Source of the DNA: Caenispirillum bisanense
GTDB lineage: Bacteria > Pseudomonadota > Alphaproteobacteria > Rhodospirillales > Rhodospirillaceae
Direction of reading: 5' to 3'
Assembly: GCF_900230255.1 (NCBI RefSeq)
Contig: NZ_OCNJ01000001.1
Coordinates: 682,001 to 746,000, forward strand
Length of the DNA: 64,000 bases
The translations under genes were made by a program, and so were the position numbers. Of the stretch, positions 50,863-59,716 are shown piece after piece. Numbering within the stretch: position 1 is the stretch's first letter; each line of letters opens with the position of its first letter. The notes below the pieces were generated by a model. The model saw only the letters and a program-made list of their open reading frames with translations, ran no database searches and was not told the DNA's origin.

Positions 50863-53739
50863 TTACGCCGCTTCGATCCGACACAGGGTGGCCTTGGTCT
50901 CCTGCATCTGGGTGACCGAGTCGTAGCCGTAGGTCTGGGCCGTGTTGCTGGATTCGCCGAGCACGATGGGATCCGCCCCCTGCGGGTACTTGTCGCGCAG
51001 GGACTTGCCCTGGAACACGCCGCCGAAGTGGAACGGCATGAACACCACGCCGCGGCCGACGCGCTCCGTCACCAGCGCCTTCACCAGCACCTTGCCGCCG
51101 TTGGGGCCGTGCAGCCACAGGTCGGCGCCGTTGCGGATGCCGGCATTGTTTGCATCGTACGGGTTGACCTCGGCGAACATGTCCTGCTGCAGCTCGGCGA
51201 GCCACGGGTTGGACCGCGTCTCGTCGCCGCCGCCCTCGTACTCCACCAGACGGCCGGACGTGAGGATGAGCGGGAAGTCCTTGGAGAAGTCGTTCTTCTG
51301 GATGGAGGCGTACATGGTCGGCACGCGCCAGAAGGTCTTGTCCTCGTAGGTCGGGTAGTCGGCCACCAGGTCGCGGCGCGGCGTGTAGAGCGGCTCGCGG
51401 TGCAGCGGCACCGGGTCCGGGAAGGTCCACACCACGGTGCGTGCCTTGGCGTTGCCGTAGGGGGCGCAGCCGTGGGCGATGGCGACGCGCTGGATGCCGC
51501 CCGACAGGTCGGTCTTCCAGTTGGCGGAATCGCCGCCGACCGCCTCGATGGCCTTGCGCTCGTCGTCGGTCAGGTCCTTGTCCCAGCCCAGCTTCTTCAG
51601 CATGGCCATGGTGAACTCGGGGTAACCGTCCTCGATCTCCGAGCCGACCGGCCAGCTGTCCTCGGCCAGCAGGTTGGTGCCGTTGCGCTCCACGCCGAAA
51701 CGGGCGCGGAAGCCCATGCCGCCCTGGGCGACGGGGATGGAGGTGTCGTAGAGGTTCGCCGAGCCGGTGTGGCGCATCTCCGGCGTGCCCCAGCAGGGCC
51801 ACGGCAGGCCGTAGTATTCACCGTCCAGCGGACCGCCGACGGCGCGCAGCGTCGTCTTGTCGAAGGTGTGCTGGTACTTCATGTGCTCCTTCAGGCGTTC
51901 CGGCGACTGGCCGGTGTAGCCGATGGTCCACATGCCCTTGTTGAACTCGCGCGTGATGTCCTCGATCACCGGCTCCTCGCCGTTGACCTGGATGTTCTTC
52001 ACCAGTTCGTCGGCGAAGCCGAACTTCTTGGCGAACTTGTACATGATGACGTGGTCGGGCAGGCTCTCGAACAGCGGCTCGATCACCTTCTCGCGCCACT
52101 GCAACGAGCGGTTGGAGGCGGTCGCCGAGCCGTAGGTCTCGAACTGCGTCGCCGCCGGCAGCAGGTACACGCCGTCGGTGCGGTCGCTGAGGACCGAGGC
52201 GACGGTCGGATACGGGTCGATGATGACCAGCGTGTCCAGCTTCTCCATCGCCTGCTTCATTTCCGGCAGGCGGGTCTGGCTGTTGGGCGCGTGGCCCCAG
52301 AACACCATGCCCTTCAGGCTTTCCGGCTGCTCCAGGTTCTCGGCGGGCTCGAGCACGCCGTCGATCCAGCGCGAGACGGGGATGCCGGTGGCCTCCATCA
52401 TCTCCTTGCTGTGGAAACGGCTCAGCAGGTAGTCGTAGTCGAGGCCCCAGACGCGCGCCCAGTGCTTCCACGAGCCTTCGGCCAGGCCGTAGTAGCCCGG
52501 CAGGCTGTCGGCCACCACGCCGAAGTCGGTGGCGCCCTGCACGTTGTCGTGGCCGCGGAAGATGTTGGTGCCGCCGCCCGAGACGCCCATGTTGCCGAGC
52601 GCCAGCTGCAGGATGCAGTAGGCGCGGGTGTTGTTGTTGCCGTTGGAGTGCTGCGTGCCGCCCATGCACCAGATCAGGGTGCCCGGCTTGTTGGACGCCA
52701 TGAGCTGCGCGACGCGCTTGACCTGCGCGCCCGGCACGCCGGTGACGCGCTCCACCTCTTCCGGCGTCCACTTGGCGACTTCGGCGCGGATGTCCTCGAA
52801 GCCGTAGACGCGGCGGCGGATGTATTCCTTGTCTTCCCAGCCGTTGTCCAGGACATGCCACAGGATGCCCCAGATGAGCGCCACGTCGGTGCCCGGGCGG
52901 AAGCGCATGTATTCGTCGGCGCGCGCCGCCGTGCGGGTGAAGCGCGGGTCGGCGACGATGAACTTGGCCTTCGTCTTTTCCTTGGCGTGCAGCATGTGCT
53001 GCATGGCCACGGGGTGCGCCTCGGCCGGGTTGCCGCCGATGAGGAAGATGAGCTTGGAATTGTGGATGTCGTTGTAGGAATTGGTCATGGCGCCGTAGCC
53101 CCAAGTGTTCGCGACGCCCGCGACCGTGGTGGAGTGGCAGATACGCGCCTGGTGGTCGATGTTGTTGGTGCCCCACAGCGCCGCGAACTTGCGGATGAGG
53201 TAGGCCTGTTCGTTGTTGTGCTTGGCGGAGCCGAGCCAGAACACGGAATCCGGGCCGTTGGCCTCGCGGATCTTCAGCAGGCGGTCACCGACCTCGTTGA
53301 CGGCCTCGTCCCAGCTGATCTTCTTCCACTTGCCGCCTTCCAGCTTCATGGGGTGCTTCAGGCGGCGCTCGCCGTGGGCGTGCTCGCGCACGCTGGCGCC
53401 CTTGGCGCAGTGGGCGCCCAGGTTGAACGGGCTGTCGTAGCCCGGCTCCTGGCCGACCCAGACGCCGTTGACCACTTCCGCCTCGACCGTGCAGCCGACG
53501 GAGCAGTGGGTGCACACCGTCTTGCGCATCTCGATCTTGCCGGCGGGCGCGGCGGGGCCGGCGGCCTGGGCCTGGCGCACGGCGCCGACCGGCAGCGCGG
53601 CGGCCAGCGCGGCACCGCCGGCGGCGATGCCGGAGCGGCGCAGGAAGGTGCGGCGGTCGATGGCGCCGCCGACGGCGGCCGACAGGGTGGAGAGAATGTG
53701 CGGGCCGTTGGCCGACCCGGAACGCTTCTTGACCAGCAT
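50863..53739 (-). CDS. Formate dehydrogenase catalytic (alpha) subunit, Tat-exported
   Basis: The 958-residue molybdopterin enzyme has a twin-arginine signal (IDRRTFLRRSGIAAGG, about 27-42). A [4Fe-4S] site uses Cys76, Cys79, Cys83 and Cys111. The active-site Mo/W ligand is Cys201 (ARICHSTTVAG), where many enzymes have selenocysteine; the His after it is kept. Bis-MGD segments and the C-terminal dinucleotide-binding domain (V-F-M-P-F-H-F-G-G-V) follow. It oxidises formate to CO2 in the periplasm. A neighbouring tungstate transporter suggests a tungsten form. Confidence 0.96.
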   Translation of the reverse strand: MLVKKRSGSANGPHILSTLSAAVGGAIDRRTFLRRSGIAAGGAALAAALPVGAVRQAQAAGPAAPAGKIEMRKTVCTHCSVGCTVEAEVVNGVWVGQEPGYDSPFNLGAHCAKGASVREHAHGERRLKHPMKLEGGKWKKISWDEAVNEVGDRLLKIREANGPDSVFWLGSAKHNNEQAYLIRKFAALWGTNNIDHQARICHSTTVAGVANTWGYGAMTNSYNDIHNSKLIFLIGGNPAEAHPVAMQHMLHAKEKTKAKFIVADPRFTRTAARADEYMRFRPGTDVALIWGILWHVLDNGWEDKEYIRRRVYGFEDIRAEVAKWTPEEVERVTGVPGAQVKRVAQLMASNKPGTLIWCMGGTQHSNGNNNTRAYCILQLALGNMGVSGGGTNIFRGHDNVQGATDFGVVADSLPGYYGLAEGSWKHWARVWGLDYDYLLSRFHSKEMMEATGIPVSRWIDGVLEPAENLEQPESLKGMVFWGHAPNSQTRLPEMKQAMEKLDTLVIIDPYPTVASVLSDRTDGVYLLPAATQFETYGSATASNRSLQWREKVIEPLFESLPDHVIMYKFAKKFGFADELVKNIQVNGEEPVIEDITREFNKGMWTIGYTGQSPERLKEHMKYQHTFDKTTLRAVGGPLDGEYYGLPWPCWGTPEMRHTGSANLYDTSIPVAQGGMGFRARFGVERNGTNLLAEDSWPVGSEIEDGYPEFTMAMLKKLGWDKDLTDDERKAIEAVGGDSANWKTDLSGGIQRVAIAHGCAPYGNAKARTVVWTFPDPVPLHREPLYTPRRDLVADYPTYEDKTFWRVPTMYASIQKNDFSKDFPLILTSGRLVEYEGGGDETRSNPWLAELQQDMFAEVNPYDANNAGIRNGADLWLHGPNGGKVLVKALVTERVGRGVVFMPFHFGGVFQGKSLRDKYPQGADPIVLGESSNTAQTYGYDSVTQMQETKATLCRIEAA

Positions 53740-53762
53740 GGAACGTCTCCCTTCAGGCCGCC

Positions 53763-53984
53763 TCAGAAGCGCGCCAGATCGTAAAAGCGGCGCACGTGAT
53801 CGGTCTCGCGATAGCCGGCGTCGGTCTTGCCGGCCGGATCGGGCGTCGGCTCCGCCACACCGGCGGCGGCCGTGCCGGCGGCGAGGGCGGCCGCGGCACC
53901 GGCGGCACCGGCACCCAGGCCGACCGTGCGCAGGAAGCCGCGGCGGTCGACGGTGGTCTGCTTGTGGTCCTTGGTTTCGCTCAT
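53763..53984 (-). CDS. Formate dehydrogenase-region twin-arginine small protein
   Basis: The 73-residue protein has a Tat motif (DRRGFLRTVGLGAGAAG) and a short C-terminus ending YRETDHVRRFYDLARF, the pattern of the TAT-target peptide regularly found before alpha subunits in fdh operons. It may help co-export or assembly. The ATG at 53984 has GAGGA in front; a longer frame from 54026 overlaps the chaperone gene but is less likely. Confidence 0.88.
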   Translation of the reverse strand: MSETKDHKQTTVDRRGFLRTVGLGAGAAGAAAALAAGTAAAGVAEPTPDPAGKTDAGYRETDHVRRFYDLARF

Positions 53985-54022
53985 GTGACAGTCCTCATCA
54001 CGCGGCCGCACGACGGCGCGGC

Positions 54023-54640
54023 TCATCCTTCACCTTTTTCGCCCACCATGCCGAGGCTTTCGCGCTCGATGGCGAGGAACAGCCGGCCGATGGTGCCCAC
54101 CGGACGGTAGAAACGGGCCGACGGCGCCTGTTCGATGTCGCGGAACAGGGTTTCGGCCCACGGATCGACGTGGGTGTCGAAGAAGGTCTTCTGGGCGGTC
54201 AGGCTGCCGTCGCCGATGCGGCCGAGGATGAGCCCGTACATCACTTCGAACAGGATGCCGACGTGGTCCTCGGGCTCGGGGCGGCCGCTGCTGCGCTCGA
54301 CGCCGAGCGCGGCGAGGGTCTGGCGCACTTCGGCCAGCGGCTTCTCGTTGAGGAAGCCGGTGAGGTAGTAGGACGCATAGGGCACGACCTCGCCGCGGGT
54401 GATGCCGACGAAGACCGCCGTGTGCTCCTCGGTCAGCGCCGCCGTATCGGCCTCGCGGGCCGCTGCGCCCAGGGCCGCCAGTGCCTGGCCCAGTTCGGTC
54501 TCGTCCCCCGCCAGTTGCCCCAGGTCGCGCAGGCGCTCGGCCGGCGGCGGCGCCAGGGTCAGGCTGGAGAGCAAGGCGTAGAAATGAGCCCGAAGAGCAT
54601 CTTCTTCGGCGACTGTCGACAGCCCCGCCGCAGCGGTCAT
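54023..54640 (-). CDS. TorD/DmsD-family Tat-proofreading chaperone
   Basis: The 205-residue all-helical protein has YALLSSLTLAPP at the start, E-E-H-T-A-V-F-V-G, the Y-A-S-Y-Y-L-T-G-F segment and E-P-E-D-H-V-G-I-L-F-E-V-M near residue 120 (the conserved E-P-x-D-H motif). Members bind the Tat signal of Mo enzymes until the cofactor is in place. It begins the fdh operon; the likely client is the alpha subunit. Confidence 0.9.
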   Translation of the reverse strand: MTAAAGLSTVAEEDALRAHFYALLSSLTLAPPPAERLRDLGQLAGDETELGQALAALGAAAREADTAALTEEHTAVFVGITRGEVVPYASYYLTGFLNEKPLAEVRQTLAALGVERSSGRPEPEDHVGILFEVMYGLILGRIGDGSLTAQKTFFDTHVDPWAETLFRDIEQAPSARFYRPVGTIGRLFLAIERESLGMVGEKGEG

Positions 54641-54687
54641 GCGCGTCCTCCCTGTCCGGTGCCAGCCCCGCCGGGCGTTGTTCCCTA

Positions 54688-54743
54688 TCGCCCCAAAGGG
54701 GCGAGAGTGTGGCCTAGCGTCACCCCAAAGAGGGTGTCGCTAG
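54688..54743 (-). promoter_or_regulatory. Two palindromic elements upstream of the fdh operon
   Basis: TCGCCCC-AAA-GGGGCGA (54688-54704) and CTAGCG-T-CACCC...GGGTG-T-CGCTAG (54714-54743) lie in tandem within 110 bases of the chaperone start. Both share a CCCC-AAAG-GGG-like core. As DNA they look like operators; as RNA they would fold into two stable hairpins in the 5' leader. The preceding DUF3306 gene ends at 54840, so they fall between two transcription units. They are candidate control sites for formate dehydrogenase expression. Confidence 0.5.
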
Positions 54744-54839
54744 ACTTCGGCGGCAGAACCGCCATTGTCCTTGAAACGCCGAGGATAGCGGGATCGGGAC
54801 CGGGAAGTCCAGATAAACCGGATTCCCGACAAGGGCCGC

Positions 54840-55490
54840 TCAGGCTCTTTCGTCGTTTTCCCCTGAAAGCGGACCAGATTCGTCCGTTTTATTTTCAGGC
54901 TCTGCTGCTGCAGCACTTGCTGCGGCTTTTGCCGCCTCCTCCGGTTGTTCGGTGGGCGGCTGCGGATATTGCGCTGCGGTATCGCTTTGCTGCGCTGCGG
55001 CTTCGAGCGAGTCCGCCGCCTCCGCGGTGGCCTCGCCGGCCTCCACGTCGCGCGGAGCGTATCCTTTGAAGACGTCGTAGGCCGTCCGGACGGCGGCCCC
55101 GACGATGGACGGAGCGGCGTAGTTCTCGTCGTAATCGTTCAGCCCGTCAAGGTTTGCGAGCACCGGGTCCGATCGCCACAGCTTGCGCAGGGCCTGCCTG
55201 CGAAGGTCGGCCGGCACGCCGGCCCGCATGAACACGCTGTAGTCGCTGTCGCGGGTCAGGCTGTCGATGTCGGGCAGGTCGAGCGGTTCTGTCGCCTCGC
55301 CCTCGACCACGTCGGTCGCAGGGGCGGTGTCGTCCGCGGCGTCCGGTTCGGCTTCGGCTGGCGGTTCCGGTGCGGGGTCCGGTTCGGTGGCCGGCTCCTG
55401 CTCGCGCTCGCGGGCTTCCTGCTTGAGGCGCGACCAGCGCGACAGGAACCCGCCGCCGCCGTCCTCGTCGTCGCGTCCGGGGCGGCTCAT
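54840..55490 (-). CDS. DUF3306 protein of the formate dehydrogenase cluster
   Basis: The 216-residue soluble protein has FLSRWSRLKQEARE at the start, an acidic Pro/Glu-rich stretch (about 30-70), then the conserved part LPDIDSLTRDSDYSVFMRAGVPADLRRQALRKLWRSDPVLANLDGLNDYDENY split over residues 72-123. The tail is Ala-rich. It overlaps the MobA-DUF3305 gene by four bases. The two DUFs travel with fdh operons and likely help maturation; the mechanism is unknown. Confidence 0.9.
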   Translation of the reverse strand: MSRPGRDDEDGGGGFLSRWSRLKQEAREREQEPATEPDPAPEPPAEAEPDAADDTAPATDVVEGEATEPLDLPDIDSLTRDSDYSVFMRAGVPADLRRQALRKLWRSDPVLANLDGLNDYDENYAAPSIVGAAVRTAYDVFKGYAPRDVEAGEATAEAADSLEAAAQQSDTAAQYPQPPTEQPEEAAKAAASAAAAEPENKTDESGPLSGENDERA

Positions 55491-56671
55491 CGCGTCTCTC
55501 CCTTGCGGCGCGCCCGGTCCACTGGGGCGATGCGGCTGAAGGTGTCGTCTTCGCGCGGGGCCTTGGTCTTCTGCTTGCGCTTCACGAAGGGCGTGTCGAC
55601 GTGGTGGCGGGCGCAGAAGGCGCCGACCCAATAGGCGACGTCCTCGGGCATGGGCACGGTCTCGAGCTGGGTGCCGTCGTCGTGCAGATAGGCTTCGCCC
55701 TCGTAGGGGCAGGCGGTGACCAGGAACGGCGCCATGGGGATCGGCTGGCCTTCCACCGGGCGCAGGATGACGTAGAGCCGCGGCTCCGGCGCCGAGAGGT
55801 TGCGGCGGTAGCCTTCGGTCTCGCGGCGGAACAGCTCCACCGTCATGGGGGCGCTGATCCAGCGGTCGGCCTCGGCGGGGCGGATCTCGGCCGGGGCGTC
55901 GGCGGCGGCCGGCACCGCCGCGACGGGCACATAGCTGTCCGAGCCCCAGGGGTGCGACGAGGTGCGCCGCTCCAGCACGATGGACAGGCGGCGGGACTTC
56001 TCCACCTCGCCGACGGCGGCGCGGGCTTCCGCCGCCTCCAGCATGGCGTTGGCGGCGTCGAGGTCTTCCGGGCGGTTGACGTTGAAGAAGGGGTCGAGCG
56101 GCTGCGCCGGCCATTCCACGGCGACCGTGCGGTAGCGGGCGGTCCAGGCGTCGATCTTGCGCATGTCCTCGTCCACCAGCGCCCGCCGCAGGTCGCCGGC
56201 CAACCGCACCGGCCACAGGGCCACCACCGGATGGGTCCAGCCGCCCGAGGCGGCGCAGGCGATATCGGCGCCGTCCTCCACCGCCCGCCACAGCCGTGCC
56301 ACCAGGTCGAGCGGCACGAAGGGCGCGTCGGCGGCGGTGGTGAGGACGTGGGTGACGTCCGGGTGCTCCAGGGCGGCCCAGCGCAGGGCGGTGAGCACGC
56401 CCGCCAGCGGCCCGGCGAAGCCTTCCACCACGTCGGGCAGCACGGGCAGGCCGAAGGGCTCGAACCGCGCCGGGTCGCCATTGGCGTTGAGCGCCATGGG
56501 GCCGACCTGCGGCGTCAGGCGCTCGATCACGTGCGCCAGCATGGGCTTGCCGTCGAGCGTCAGCAGGGTCTTGTCGCCGCCGCCCATGCGGCGCGACAGG
56601 CCGCCGGCCAGGATCACCCCGGCGATGCGGTGGAGCGGCGGCGGAGCGGGCAGGGCGGGCTGGTCAGTCAT
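55487..56671 (-). CDS. MobA-DUF3305 fusion protein
   Basis: The 394-residue chain holds two domains. Residues about 14-210 form MobA (molybdenum cofactor guanylyltransferase) with ILAGGLSRRMGG, PDVVEGFAGPLAGVLTAL, the Mg-binding TTAADAPFVP and F-N-V-N-R-P-E-D. MobA adds GMP to molybdopterin to make MGD. Residues about 222-385 are DUF3305 (SRRLSIVLERRTSSHPWGSD, then WVGAFCARHHV). DUF3305 is normally a separate gene beside DUF3306. The fusion suggests that the DUF3305 domain receives or hands on the guanylylated cofactor. Confidence 0.9.
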   Translation of the reverse strand: MTDQPALPAPPPLHRIAGVILAGGLSRRMGGGDKTLLTLDGKPMLAHVIERLTPQVGPMALNANGDPARFEPFGLPVLPDVVEGFAGPLAGVLTALRWAALEHPDVTHVLTTAADAPFVPLDLVARLWRAVEDGADIACAASGGWTHPVVALWPVRLAGDLRRALVDEDMRKIDAWTARYRTVAVEWPAQPLDPFFNVNRPEDLDAANAMLEAAEARAAVGEVEKSRRLSIVLERRTSSHPWGSDSYVPVAAVPAAADAPAEIRPAEADRWISAPMTVELFRRETEGYRRNLSAPEPRLYVILRPVEGQPIPMAPFLVTACPYEGEAYLHDDGTQLETVPMPEDVAYWVGAFCARHHVDTPFVKRKQKTKAPREDDTFSRIAPVDRARRKGETR

Positions 56672-57545
56672 CGGATCGGCTTCCCTTGCGGCGGGCGCGG
56701 GCGGGCTCTTCGTCGGCGGCGGCGGGGTCGGCGTCCCACACCAGGCGGTCCTCGCCGGCCAGCACGAGGAACCGCTTGCCCTTGGCCCGCCCGATGAGGG
56801 TGAGGCCGGCCTCGCGCGCCAGTTCCACGCCCCAGGCGGTGAAGCCGGAGCGCGACACCAGCACGGGGATCTCCATCTGCACGCACTTCATGACCATCTC
56901 GCTGGTCAGGCGGCCGGTGGTGTAGAAGCTCTTGCCGCGCGGCGAGATGCCGTGCAGGCGCATGTAGCCGGCGATCTTGTCGACGGCGTTGTGGCGGCCC
57001 ACGTCTTCCATGAACACCAGCGGGCGGTCCTCCTCGCACAGCACGCAGCCGTGGATGGCGCCGGTGGTGAGGTAGAGGCTGGGGGCGGTGTTGATCTTCT
57101 TGGACAAGGCGTAGAGCCAGCGGGTATGGAAGCGCGCCTGCGTGTCGAGCGGCACGTCGGCGAAGCGTTCCAGGATGTCGCCGTAGACGGTGCCGAGGGC
57201 GCAGCCCGAGGTGTGGGTGCGCTTGCTCATCATGGCGTCGAGGTCGCGGTCGGCGTCGATGACCACGCGCACCGCCCGCGCCTCCGGGTCGTGCTCGACC
57301 GACACGAGGGTATCTTCGGGCCGCAGCATGGCCTGGTTCATCAGGTAGCCGACGGCGAGGTACTCGGGGTAATCGCCGATTGTAACGGCGGTGACGATGC
57401 GCCTGCCGTTCAAGTAGAGGGTAAGCGGACGCTCGTTGATGATGGGCGCTTCGATGCGCCGGCCATCCTGATCCACGCCGTCGACGACGCGGAACAGGCG
57501 GTCGTCGTCCGGGTCCGGGCGGACCAGGAATTCTGAATCTTCCAT
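56664..57545 (-). CDS. fdhD: Formate dehydrogenase accessory sulfurtransferase FdhD
   Basis: The 293-residue protein transfers sulfur to the Mo/W cofactor of formate dehydrogenase. It has INERPLTLYLNG near the start, T-S-G-C-A-L-G-T, and the Cys pair loop I-H-G-C-V-L-C-E-E-D-R that carries the persulfide in the E. coli protein. V-G-R-H-N-A-V-D-K-I and FYTTGRLTSEMV follow. It overlaps the MobA-DUF3305 start by eight bases and faces the divergent iron-sulfur gene. Confidence 0.95.
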   Translation of the reverse strand: MEDSEFLVRPDPDDDRLFRVVDGVDQDGRRIEAPIINERPLTLYLNGRRIVTAVTIGDYPEYLAVGYLMNQAMLRPEDTLVSVEHDPEARAVRVVIDADRDLDAMMSKRTHTSGCALGTVYGDILERFADVPLDTQARFHTRWLYALSKKINTAPSLYLTTGAIHGCVLCEEDRPLVFMEDVGRHNAVDKIAGYMRLHGISPRGKSFYTTGRLTSEMVMKCVQMEIPVLVSRSGFTAWGVELAREAGLTLIGRAKGKRFLVLAGEDRLVWDADPAAADEEPARARRKGSRSDD

Positions 57546-57699
57546 CGAGCCTTGGCCTCGTGCTTAAGTGTTTATGACGGCCTTTGCGGAACCGTTGTCC
57601 ATCCCTCGTCCCGATCATGGCGCGACTCGACGCCGCGGGGCAAGGGCGCCGCAAAGCAAGAGCAAGACCGACCCATCACCCCGGCTGGAAAGCGTCCCG

Positions 57700-59712
57700 A
57701 TGCCCAAGATCGATACCCGTTTCCTGGTGTGCTCCTGCGAAGCCACCATGCCCGTCGACGCCGACCGCCTGTCGGACGCGCTCGGCGGTGCCTCCGTCAC
57801 CGCCTGCCGCCATCTCTGCCGCGACGAGATCGACCGCTTCGTCGGCGCCGCCGCGACGCCGGGCTCGCTCCTGGTCGCCTGTACCCAGGAAGCGCCGCTG
57901 TTCGGCGAGGCGGCGGAGGTGAACGGGGCCGCCGCGCGCCTGTCCTTCACCAACATCCGCGAGCGCGCCGGCTGGTCCGACGAGGCCGCCGCGGCCGCCC
58001 CCAAGATGGCCGCCCTGCTGGCCGAGGCGACGGTGCAGGCGCGCCCGACGGCGGCGCTGCCCGTGCGGTCCGACGGCCGGCTGGTGGTGTTCGGCCGCCC
58101 CGAGGTCGCCTTCGCCGCCGCCCGCCAGCTGGCCGGGCGCATGGCGGTGACCTGCGTGCTGGAAAGCGGCGGCGACGTCACGCCCGCCGCCGTCGCCGAC
58201 ATGGCGCTGTTCATCGGCCGCCCGGTCGGCGCCTCCGGCCACGTCGGCGCCTTCGCGGTGCGCTTCGCCGACGTGCTGGCACCGCGCCCGTCGTCCCGCG
58301 ACCGGCTGGAGCCGGCGAGCCGCAAGGATGCCGTCACCTTCGAGGCCGACGCCATCCTCGACCTGTCCTCGGCGCCGCCGCTGTTCCCCGGCCGCCCGCC
58401 GCGCGACGGCTATGTCCGGGTCGACGCCGGCGATCCGGTGGCGGTGCAGAAGGCGGTGTTCGAACTCGCCGATCTGGTGGGCGAGTTCGAGAAGCCGCGC
58501 TACATCACCGTCGACACCGATCTCTGCGCCCATTCGCGCTCCAACATCACCGGCTGTACCGCCTGCCTGGACGCCTGTCCCACCGGCGCCCTGTCGCCGG
58601 CCGGCGACCATGTGGCGGTGGATGCGCTGGCCTGCGGCGGCCACGGCGCCTGCAACAGCGTCTGCCCGACCGGCGCCATCAAGTACCAGGTGCCGCAGGC
58701 CCGCGACCTGCTGGAACGCCTGCGCGTGCTGCTCGGCACCTATCTGGAGGCCGGCGGCCGCACGCCGGTGCTGCTGGTCCACGACGCCAAGGGGGCGGAG
58801 GCCATCGACCTGCTCGCCCGCCACGGCCGCGGCCTGCCGGCGCACGTGCTGCCCTTCGCGGTGAACGAGGTCGGCTCGGCGGGCCTCGACCTGCTGCTGA
58901 CCGCCTACGCCATGGGCGCGGCGCGGGTCGTGCTGCTGGCGACGCCCGAGCTGCGCGGCACCCTCGACCACCTGGACGGGGCGCTCGACCTCGCCGACCG
59001 GGTGATGCAGGGCCTCGGCTACGGCCCCGGGCGGGGGGAGCTGCTGTGGGTGACCGATCCCGAGGCGCTGGGCGACGATCTGCGCCGGCCGGTGACGCCG
59101 GCCGCCCCGCACGCCGGCTACATGGTGCTCGGCGAGCGGCGGGAAATCTTCGCCGTCGCGCTCGACCACCTGCACGCCCAGGCGCCGCAGCCGGTGGACG
59201 TGCTGCCGCTGCCCGAGGGCGCGCCCTTCGGCACCGTGGTGGTGGACGTGCCCGGCTGTACGTTGTGTCTGGCCTGCGTCGGCGCCTGTCCGACGGCGGC
59301 GCTCGGCGACAATCCGGAACGGCCGCAGCTCACCTTCCTGGAAAGCGCCTGCGTGCAGTGCGGCCTGTGCGCCGCCACCTGCCCGGAGAAGGTCATCACG
59401 CTGGAGCCGCGCATCGACTTCCTGGCCGGACCCAAGCGCCGCGTGCTGAAGGAGGAAGAGCCCTTCGCCTGTATCAGCTGCGGCAAGGAGTTCGGCACCA
59501 AGTCGGCCATCGACAAGGTGGTGGAAAAGCTGTCCGGTCACAGCATGTTCGCCGGCGGCGACCGCCTGCGTCTGCTGCAGATGTGCGGCGACTGCCGGGT
59601 GATCGAGCAGGTGAAGATCTCCGGCAGCACGACGCTCGCCCCGCCGCCGCCGCGCCCGCGCACCACCGACGACTACCTGCGCGAACGCGACGAACAGGCG
59701 AAGAAGAGCTGA
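57700..59712 (+). CDS. Poly-[4Fe-4S] protein of the formate dehydrogenase cluster
   Basis: The 670-residue soluble protein has at least four [4Fe-4S] cysteine sets: G-C-T-A-C-L-D-A-C-P, C-G-G-H-G-A-C-N-S-V-C-P, G-C-T-L-C-L-A-C-V-G-A-C-P and CVQCGLCAATCPEK. Extra cysteines lie in VCSCEAT at the N-terminus and CISCGKE and MCGDC near the C-terminus. The middle part (about 345-470) has an alpha/beta fold like HdrA/MvhD-related electron-transfer proteins. It is divergently placed from fdhD and followed four bases later by tupB. It likely moves electrons during cofactor insertion or formate oxidation. Confidence 0.88.
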   Translation: MPKIDTRFLVCSCEATMPVDADRLSDALGGASVTACRHLCRDEIDRFVGAAATPGSLLVACTQEAPLFGEAAEVNGAAARLSFTNIRERAGWSDEAAAAAPKMAALLAEATVQARPTAALPVRSDGRLVVFGRPEVAFAAARQLAGRMAVTCVLESGGDVTPAAVADMALFIGRPVGASGHVGAFAVRFADVLAPRPSSRDRLEPASRKDAVTFEADAILDLSSAPPLFPGRPPRDGYVRVDAGDPVAVQKAVFELADLVGEFEKPRYITVDTDLCAHSRSNITGCTACLDACPTGALSPAGDHVAVDALACGGHGACNSVCPTGAIKYQVPQARDLLERLRVLLGTYLEAGGRTPVLLVHDAKGAEAIDLLARHGRGLPAHVLPFAVNEVGSAGLDLLLTAYAMGAARVVLLATPELRGTLDHLDGALDLADRVMQGLGYGPGRGELLWVTDPEALGDDLRRPVTPAAPHAGYMVLGERREIFAVALDHLHAQAPQPVDVLPLPEGAPFGTVVVDVPGCTLCLACVGACPTAALGDNPERPQLTFLESACVQCGLCAATCPEKVITLEPRIDFLAGPKRRVLKEEEPFACISCGKEFGTKSAIDKVVEKLSGHSMFAGGDRLRLLQMCGDCRVIEQVKISGSTTLAPPPPRPRTTDDYLRERDEQAKKS

Positions 59713-59716
59713 CGCC

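Noticed and set aside
53136-53140. Possible selenocysteine in formate dehydrogenase
   Set aside because: The active-site codon at residue 201 is TGC (Cys), and no in-frame TGA lies in the gene.
50593-53784. 1063-codon plus-strand frame opposite formate dehydrogenase
   Set aside because: No recognisable domain, and the minus strand encodes well-defined alpha and beta subunits.
54640-54840. Molybdenum cofactor riboswitch upstream of the fdh operon
   Set aside because: Only two simple palindromes are present; I could not fit the multi-helix Moco RNA layout to the sequence.
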